From Methylocystis sp. SC2 (GTDB lineage: Bacteria > Pseudomonadota > Alphaproteobacteria > Rhizobiales > Beijerinckiaceae): a stretch of DNA of 64,000 bases. The notes beneath the pieces were generated by a model. That model was not told where the DNA came from, did no database searches, and worked only from the letters and a program-made list of their open reading frames with translations. The position numbers and the translations under genes are program-made. Below are positions 59,267 to 64,000 of this stretch, one piece after another. The DNA is taken from assembly GCF_000304315.1 (NCBI RefSeq), contig NC_018485.1, forward strand, positions 2,574,501 to 2,638,500. Reading direction: 5' to 3'. Position 1 is the stretch's first letter; each line of letters opens with the position of its first letter.

Positions 59267-60004
59267 GTGAGCGCAGATGTCAGCCCTTCCGCCTTCTTCA
59301 AGGCCGCGTCGCAAGGCTTCAGCGAAACGATAGGCTCCTGCCGGGGTCGCCCAGAGCTCGTCGGACTGCTCTGCGGGCAAGCTTTTGACAGCTTCACGCA
59401 AAACGTCGCCCTTCAGGCGGAAGGCGCGCCAGCCCTCGCCTGTCAGGGAGAATGCGCGGCCTGTTGCCGCCTTCGCGTCGTCGCGACGGCGCCGGAAATA
59501 TTTCTGCTCGCGCGCTTCATTTCCGTCAACGCCGCCGCCTTTCGGGAGCGTGGCATCATGCTCCGCAAGCGCATCGCCGACGCCGATCAGGCCGTTGGCG
59601 GCCTGTCCGAAGAACAGCGGCTGACCGCCCAGCATGCCTGCCCGCTGATCGAAGGCGAATTATGCCTCGCCTATAAAATTCGTCCGCTCGCCTGCCGCGG
59701 TCATGCGGCCTTCGATAAGGCCTTATGCCTTGCGGCGGTGAGAGGCGAAGCCGTCGAAGCGCCGATCTCCACGCCGCATCTGGTTGTCCGCAGCCTCGTT
59801 CAGAACGCCCTGATGGCGGCGCTGCGGCGCGCCGGACTGGCTTGGGGACTCTATGAGGTCAACAGAGCGCTTAATTGCGCGCTCTCCGCGCCGCAGGCGC
59901 TCGAACAATGGATATCAGGCGAAGATCCCTTGGCCAACGCGCGGATTCCCGACTTCGACCTCAATGAAGCAGCGGCGATCTTGGACGCCGCCGCCACCGC
60001 ATAG
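59267..60004 (+). CDS. YkgJ-family cysteine-cluster protein
   Basis: 245 residues from the GTG at 59267 (GGAG about ten bases upstream). The cluster motif CQGECAACC at about residue 62 is followed by CPLIEGELCLAYKIRPLACR, giving the CxxxCxxCC...C...C pattern of the YkgJ family. The family is predicted to bind zinc or an iron-sulfur cluster; the role is unknown. The convergent ABC gene begins 32 bases after the stop. Confidence 0.85.
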   Translation: MSADVSPSAFFKAASQGFSETIGSCRGRPELVGLLCGQAFDSFTQNVALQAEGAPALACQGECAACCRLRVVATAPEIFLLARFISVNAAAFRERGIMLRKRIADADQAVGGLSEEQRLTAQHACPLIEGELCLAYKIRPLACRGHAAFDKALCLAAVRGEAVEAPISTPHLVVRSLVQNALMAALRRAGLAWGLYEVNRALNCALSAPQALEQWISGEDPLANARIPDFDLNEAAAILDAAATA

Positions 60005-60035
60005 AGGGCGATGGCGCTGGTCGGAGGGAGAGACG

Positions 60036-61436
60036 TCAATGCGGCGGCATCCAGATCCAGAGCGGAGGCGGACCGGGAAATCGGACATCCTTTGCGATCG
60101 TAGTGTCGTCTACATTGTCCGGTTTCAGATAGACGTAATAATGATCGACGCGTTGAAATAACTCATTGGTGGGCGTGCTCTCGGGACTGACAAGCATGGT
60201 GTTGCTGAAACGCACATGCATGTAGTGGGGCAACAACTCGGTGAATTTCGCGAGGCGGGCCTCAAGAACGAAGCGGTAGAGCTGCCGGCCTGTGACTTTC
60301 AGCACTGCGGCGGTCGCGTCCTCGATCGGCGTGAGCGGCGCTTCCTGCCAGCCGACTCCCACCTGCACGAAACCCTGCACGCTCGGCGACATGACGTAGA
60401 TGGGTTGTTCGGCTTTTGTGTTCTCCAGATAAATCGTCACCTCGTAACGGCCGTCGCCGAGCTGCGTAATCGACGCGATGTCGCTCTGCAAAGTCGACGT
60501 CGCAAGTTCTTCGAGCGCGGCGAGTCGCTGCCGACCGGCGTCAAGCTCATACTGCTGGTAGCGCGCGACGCCGTAATTCGCCGCAGACGCAATGACGAAC
60601 AACAGCGCCGCGGCGGCGAAGATGCGTCCCGCCGTCGCCCATAGCGTCTTGCCGAGTTTTTCGAAATCGCGCGCGCCGCCTGCATCGGCGCCGACCGGCG
60701 CGGGCGTTTTTGGCGCGGGCGGTTGGGGGCGCCGGATCGGCGCAGGGGCGACGCCGCGCGGCGCGTCGCTCGGGAGGAGAATTCCTTGCCGCATCTCGAA
60801 CATGCGATCGGCGCGTTGGGCCAGCGCATGGTTATGCGTGACGAGCGCCACGGCGAAATTTTCTTCTCGTCGCAAATCGTCGAGCAGCGCGAAGATCTCT
60901 TCTTCCGTCTCCTCGTCGAGATCGCTTGTCGGTTCGTCCCCAAGAAGCAGTTGCGGCTCATTGATCAAAGCCCGAGCGATGACGACGCGACGCTGCTCGC
61001 CGCCGGACATCTGTCCCGGAAAGGTCGTCATCCGCTCGCTCAGGCCGACGCGGGCGATAAGGCCTTGCGCGCGCGCATAGGCGCGTTCTGGCGTGACGGT
61101 GTCGCCGAGGAGGGCCGGCAAGGCGACGTTGTCGATGGCGCGAAGATTCGGGAGGAGGCTCGGGAACTGAAAGACGAAGCCGATCCGCTCCCGCCTGACG
61201 TCGGCAAGCTGCGCCTCGGACAGATCCCAGATCTCTTTCCCCGCCAGTTGAACCCGGCCCGCGGTCGGCGCCGTCAGCCCGCCGACCATGGCGAGCAGCG
61301 TCGATTTACCCGAACCGGAACGTCCGACGATCGAAACGAACTCGCCTGCGCCGACGATCAAATCGGCGGAGATCACCGCGTCGACGCCAGGATCGCCGCC
61401 GTAATGCTTGCGCAACCCCTTCGCGCAAAGGATCAT
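60036..61436 (-). CDS. ABC transporter ATPase with a C-terminal membrane-anchored domain
   Basis: 466 residues from the ATG at 61436, whose first bases overlap the permease stop (ATGA). Residues 1-220 are a LolD/MacB-type ATPase: Walker A GRSGSGKST, Q-loop FVFQFPSLLPNL, signature MSGGEQRRV, Walker B LLLGDEPTSDLD, H-loop THNH. A Pro-rich linker (PAPIRRPQPPAPKTPAP) leads to one membrane helix (about 276-294, IFAAAALLFVIASAANYGVA) and a 170-residue extracytoplasmic domain (YEVTIYLENTKAEQPIYVMS, FVQVGVGWQEAPLTPIED, LPHYMHVRFSNTMLVSPEST) ending PPPLWIWMPPH. ATPases with a fused extracytoplasmic domain are unusual. Likely partner of the permease upstream. Confidence 0.85.
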   Translation of the reverse strand: MILCAKGLRKHYGGDPGVDAVISADLIVGAGEFVSIVGRSGSGKSTLLAMVGGLTAPTAGRVQLAGKEIWDLSEAQLADVRRERIGFVFQFPSLLPNLRAIDNVALPALLGDTVTPERAYARAQGLIARVGLSERMTTFPGQMSGGEQRRVVIARALINEPQLLLGDEPTSDLDEETEEEIFALLDDLRREENFAVALVTHNHALAQRADRMFEMRQGILLPSDAPRGVAPAPIRRPQPPAPKTPAPVGADAGGARDFEKLGKTLWATAGRIFAAAALLFVIASAANYGVARYQQYELDAGRQRLAALEELATSTLQSDIASITQLGDGRYEVTIYLENTKAEQPIYVMSPSVQGFVQVGVGWQEAPLTPIEDATAAVLKVTGRQLYRFVLEARLAKFTELLPHYMHVRFSNTMLVSPESTPTNELFQRVDHYYVYLKPDNVDDTTIAKDVRFPGPPPLWIWMPPH

Positions 61437-62740
61437 CGCGCGCTTTCCATCTGGATCATCGCATAGGGTTCGAGACGCCGCGTCCGCCAGGCGGCGACGA
61501 AAGCCCCTCCGACGCCGATCGCGACGCCGCAGAGCGCGGCGGCGCCCGCCGCGATCCCTATGATTCCTGCAGGCGGGGCGTCGAAGGGCACGCCGAGAGA
61601 CGAGAAGTAAAAACCGAGAGAACGGGCAAAAACGAAGATCAGCGCGAAACCCGCGCCGATGCCTAACAGGCCGCCAAAGCCTGTGATGAGACCCGCCTCG
61701 ATAAGCGTGATCGATATGATCTGCGCCGGCCGCGCGCCCATGGCCCGTAGCACGCCGATTTCGCGATAGCGCTCCTGGACAATGGCGGAAAACAACAACG
61801 ACACGAGAAAGAAGATCGCCAGCATCAGCAAGCCTGCAAAGATCGCCACGCCCCAGAAAAGACTGCCAAGCGATTGGCGCGCAGCGGTGAAGATCGGATT
61901 GCCCGTGACAATTTTGATTGCCGGGATCTGTCCGATGGCGAAACGCGCTTGCTCCGCCGAGGCGCCGGGCGACAGCTGCAGGAGAAATGCAGAGACACGA
62001 TCCCGCGCGATTGACGGAAGGCATTCAGGCCGTCCTGCGGCGTGATCATGATGCGTCGCATCGACCTCTTCCGAAGGCGAAGTCGCGGGCGGATGAACAG
62101 GAATGTTCGCAGGGCGCGCCCGGATCGCGGCGGCGACAAGTTCGTCGAGCGCGGAAAAGGTGATGAAATAAGATTCATCGAAGGGGCCCACGCCGGTTCG
62201 GCCCAATCGGCCCGTCACGACCAGCGAACGGCCACAAATCGTCAGGGCTTCGCCGGTCTTCAGCGCGACCCGCTCCCCAACAAGCAGGCCCCCCGTGGCC
62301 GCTACGGGTTTCTCCCCCGCGGGCAGCCAGGATTCGACGGTGAAATCGGTCGCTTGATCATAGGCGATCAGATTGATCGCGCGCCCCTCGACGCTCGCGC
62401 GGATGAGACGCTGCGCGGCGACCTTCGCCACGCCGGGAACGGCTCTGAGCTTGTCGCCCAGCGCAGCATCCAGATCGAGATCCGTCGGCTGTATCGTGAG
62501 CAACGTGCTGGTGATGTTCACCAGGGCGCCACGCGGCACGACAAGGAGATCGGCGCCCATTCGTGAAAAGGTCGTCAAGATTCCTTCCCGCAACGACCAG
62601 CCGGTGACGAAGCCGGAGAAGACGACCCCGACGGCGATCATCACCGCCAAGCCGAGCAGGAGACTGCGCAGCAGCCGACGGCCGACGTTCTGAGCGCCGA
62701 GCCGCACCAGCAGGAAGCGCGCGCGATGGCGTTTCGTCAT
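61433..62740 (-). CDS. FtsX/MacB-type ABC permease with a His-rich loop
   Basis: 435 residues. Layout is one N-terminal helix (LLGLAVMIAVGVVFSGFV), a periplasmic MacB-like domain, then three helices with the FtsX motif region (LVSLLFSAIVQERYREIGVL, RAMGARPAQIISITLIEAGL). A loop near residue 210 reads PPATSPSEEVDATHHDHAAG, His- and acid-rich, and could bind a metal. It works with the ATPase encoded just downstream, probably in lipoprotein or peptide handling at the inner membrane and not in simple uptake. Confidence 0.88.
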   Translation of the reverse strand: MTKRHRARFLLVRLGAQNVGRRLLRSLLLGLAVMIAVGVVFSGFVTGWSLREGILTTFSRMGADLLVVPRGALVNITSTLLTIQPTDLDLDAALGDKLRAVPGVAKVAAQRLIRASVEGRAINLIAYDQATDFTVESWLPAGEKPVAATGGLLVGERVALKTGEALTICGRSLVVTGRLGRTGVGPFDESYFITFSALDELVAAAIRARPANIPVHPPATSPSEEVDATHHDHAAGRPECLPSIARDRVSAFLLQLSPGASAEQARFAIGQIPAIKIVTGNPIFTAARQSLGSLFWGVAIFAGLLMLAIFFLVSLLFSAIVQERYREIGVLRAMGARPAQIISITLIEAGLITGFGGLLGIGAGFALIFVFARSLGFYFSSLGVPFDAPPAGIIGIAAGAAALCGVAIGVGGAFVAAWRTRRLEPYAMIQMESAR

Positions 62741-62871
62741 AGCGGAACCGTTGTCTGCAGGTCGATGCGGCCTGGCGTATGAGGCGGGGCCGCTTCGTTG
62801 AGTAGGCGCGATCGCTTGAGAGGCTCGTCGCCGGACGCAAGCGAGAGTCGTCTTCGCGGGTTCCGATCCTG

Positions 62872-64000
62872 TCAGACCGTGGTGCAGCGGCTGTGGATCA
62901 ATTCTTCGTTGTTCCGCGGAACAATGACGCAGTCGTGGTGACCGCCAAAGTTCGGGATATAACCGACGGGCTCCAGCGTATCCTGCGTAAAGATGAAGGT
63001 TCCTCCTTCGAGCCGCTGGAATCCGCTGAAGATCGCGAGCACATATTTGCCGTCATAGGTGACATGCATGGTCTGCAGGTCAACGCCAACGTTCTCGAAG
63101 CGCTTGATCGTCGTCCAACTATTGGTGTCGACGACGACGATGGCGCTTTTCGCCGGCTTGCGATGCAGCTCGGAGACAAACATCTTTGAGCCGTCCATCG
63201 AATAGGTGATGTGGAACGGGCTCGGCGTCGAGCCGACCCAGTGCGAATCCTTGAACTGGGTGACTCGCTTCCAGTTGCGCGGATCGCGGTCCGAACAATC
63301 GAACACGCCCATGCTGTTTTGTCGGGTGTTGTTCGTCATCGTGAACCATTTGCCATGCGGCCCAAAACCGCATTCGTGTCCCGACGACACGACATTATCC
63401 AGCTTAATGTCCCAAATGCCGTCGGCGATTTTCTTGACCGGAATGCTTTCCTTGGTCGTGCCGTCCGGAGAAGAGATGCACGCAACCGGCTCCATCGTCG
63501 TGCGGTCGATGACGACGCCGACGGCGAACATGCGAAGCGTCACCAGCGAGAGCGGATGGATGGGATGGTGGACGCAATTATCGGCGCCGGTCAGCGTCTT
63601 CACCGAGTCGCCCGGAAGCTGTCCCGAATAGGCGAGATACTCGCCCATGGGCACCATCTCCCAATCGAGTTTGTTTCCCCTGACGCCGCGATAATCATAG
63701 AGCCCGGTGTCAGGCGCCTTTACGAGACGGGAAACGCGAACGGTCCCTCCCTTGAACCAATTGTCCTCGAGCACGCCGTCCGGCTCGTTTCCACGCCAGT
63801 CGAAACGGAAGGCGTCGATCACCGTCGTCTTCTGGTTTCCGGTCGCGCGATTGAAGAAGGCGACCACATCCTTTTGCCCGTCCGCGACCGTGAAGCCAGA
63901 CGCATCCGGGAAGATGACGGTGTGCACGCCAAGTCCGATCCCCGTGGTCTCGGCGACATTCTCGAGCAAATTCATCTGCTGCCCGTCGAAGCCGACGCGA
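62872..64000 (-). CDS. His-rich beta-propeller protein, 5' end outside the window
   Basis: The frame is open through 63975 to the window edge, so the start lies beyond. At least 375 residues are visible. Repeating strands of the YVTN/NosZ-like propeller type are seen: PFHITYSMDGSKMFVSEL, TMHVTYDGKYVLAIFSG, ECGFGPHGKWFTMTNN and HHDCVIVPRNNEEL. A His opens most blades (CVHHPIHPL, SSGHECGF, SPFHITY, QTMHVTY, GGHHDCV), close to the way nitrous-oxide reductase places copper ligands on its propeller axis. This is suggestive only. It lies 131 bases upstream of the permease on the same strand and is probably in one operon. Substrate unknown. Confidence 0.75.
   Translation of the reverse strand, partial: RVGFDGQQMNLLENVAETTGIGLGVHTVIFPDASGFTVADGQKDVVAFFNRATGNQKTTVIDAFRFDWRGNEPDGVLEDNWFKGGTVRVSRLVKAPDTGLYDYRGVRGNKLDWEMVPMGEYLAYSGQLPGDSVKTLTGADNCVHHPIHPLSLVTLRMFAVGVVIDRTTMEPVACISSPDGTTKESIPVKKIADGIWDIKLDNVVSSGHECGFGPHGKWFTMTNNTRQNSMGVFDCSDRDPRNWKRVTQFKDSHWVGSTPSPFHITYSMDGSKMFVSELHRKPAKSAIVVVDTNSWTTIKRFENVGVDLQTMHVTYDGKYVLAIFSGFQRLEGGTFIFTQDTLEPVGYIPNFGGHHDCVIVPRNNEELIHSRCTTV

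Noticed and set aside
61437..62024. ABC ATPase gene starting at 62024 in the open frame
   Set aside because: The upstream part is an out-of-frame shadow of the permease; the real ATPase starts at 61436 with the ATGA overlap.

Overview
The window looks like a piece of chromosome from a GC-rich alphaproteobacterium of the Hyphomicrobiales (Rhizobiales), perhaps a Methylocystis/Methylosinus-type methylotroph. The grounds are the high GC with strong GC3 in core genes, the gene order rimP-nusA-ylxR-infB-rbfA-truB, a fused CysN/CysC, a class I lysyl-tRNA synthetase, a SecG with a long Ala/Pro tail, and short GC-rich intergenic palindromes of the kind scattered through Rhizobiales genomes. The genus is an inference; no rRNA or tRNA gene was seen.

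Region by region. (a) 1-17.9 kb is an accessory export locus. Small secreted or periplasmic proteins sit in front of two large modular proteins. The first is cut short (1194-2888). The second has 2598 residues (4410-12206) and carries an N-terminal domain with weak lysozyme-like features, EF-hand-type loops, about 24 copies of a 56-residue calcium-loop repeat, DUF4214-like segments and a C-terminal type I export region. A complete type I secretion system follows: an HlyB-like ABC exporter, an HlyD-like adaptor and a TolC-like channel. A LprI-like (lysozyme-inhibitor-like) protein lies just upstream of the giant protein, so toxin plus immunity is a reasonable hypothesis. (b) 18.0-22.1 kb has sulfate activation (cysD, cysNC), a decayed rmlC and an intact rfbD. 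(c) 22.2-30.5 kb is the transcription/translation operon from rimP to truB, with a promoter and attenuator-like hairpin in its leader, followed by murI. (d) 30.4-34.3 kb has a SmbP-like metal-binding protein, a di-heme peroxidase, a Pro/Ala-rich membrane protein and folE. (e) 34.4-35.6 kb is a lower-GC two-gene unit encoding a putative HEPN protein and a small partner. (f) 35.7-40.4 kb has leuB, a small secreted protein, secG and pyrG. (g) 40.5-43.1 kb is an accessory patch: a membrane protein with a lysozyme-like tail, a GIY-YIG protein between palindromic repeats, a MazE/MazF-type pair and a nested palindromic element. (h) 43.2-54.1 kb has small envelope and redox genes, two secreted or lipoprotein hydrolases, TspO, a UdgX-type uracil-DNA-binding glycosylase, a RoxA-like di-heme cytochrome, a RBBP9-like hydrolase and class I lysyl-tRNA synthetase. 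(i) 54.3-56.4 kb is an AT-rich insert with a membrane protein carrying two alpha/beta-hydrolase domains. (j) 56.9-64 kb has an OprB-like porin, a stretch with little coding signal, a cysteine-cluster protein, and an apparent operon of a His-rich beta-propeller protein, an FtsX-type permease and an ABC ATPase with an unusual extracytoplasmic tail.

The most interesting parts are the type I secretion locus with its possible immunity genes, the HEPN pair, the tandem-hydrolase membrane protein and the propeller/ABC operon. Start codons were moved from the longest open frame where a ribosome-binding site, a signal peptide or family length argued for it.
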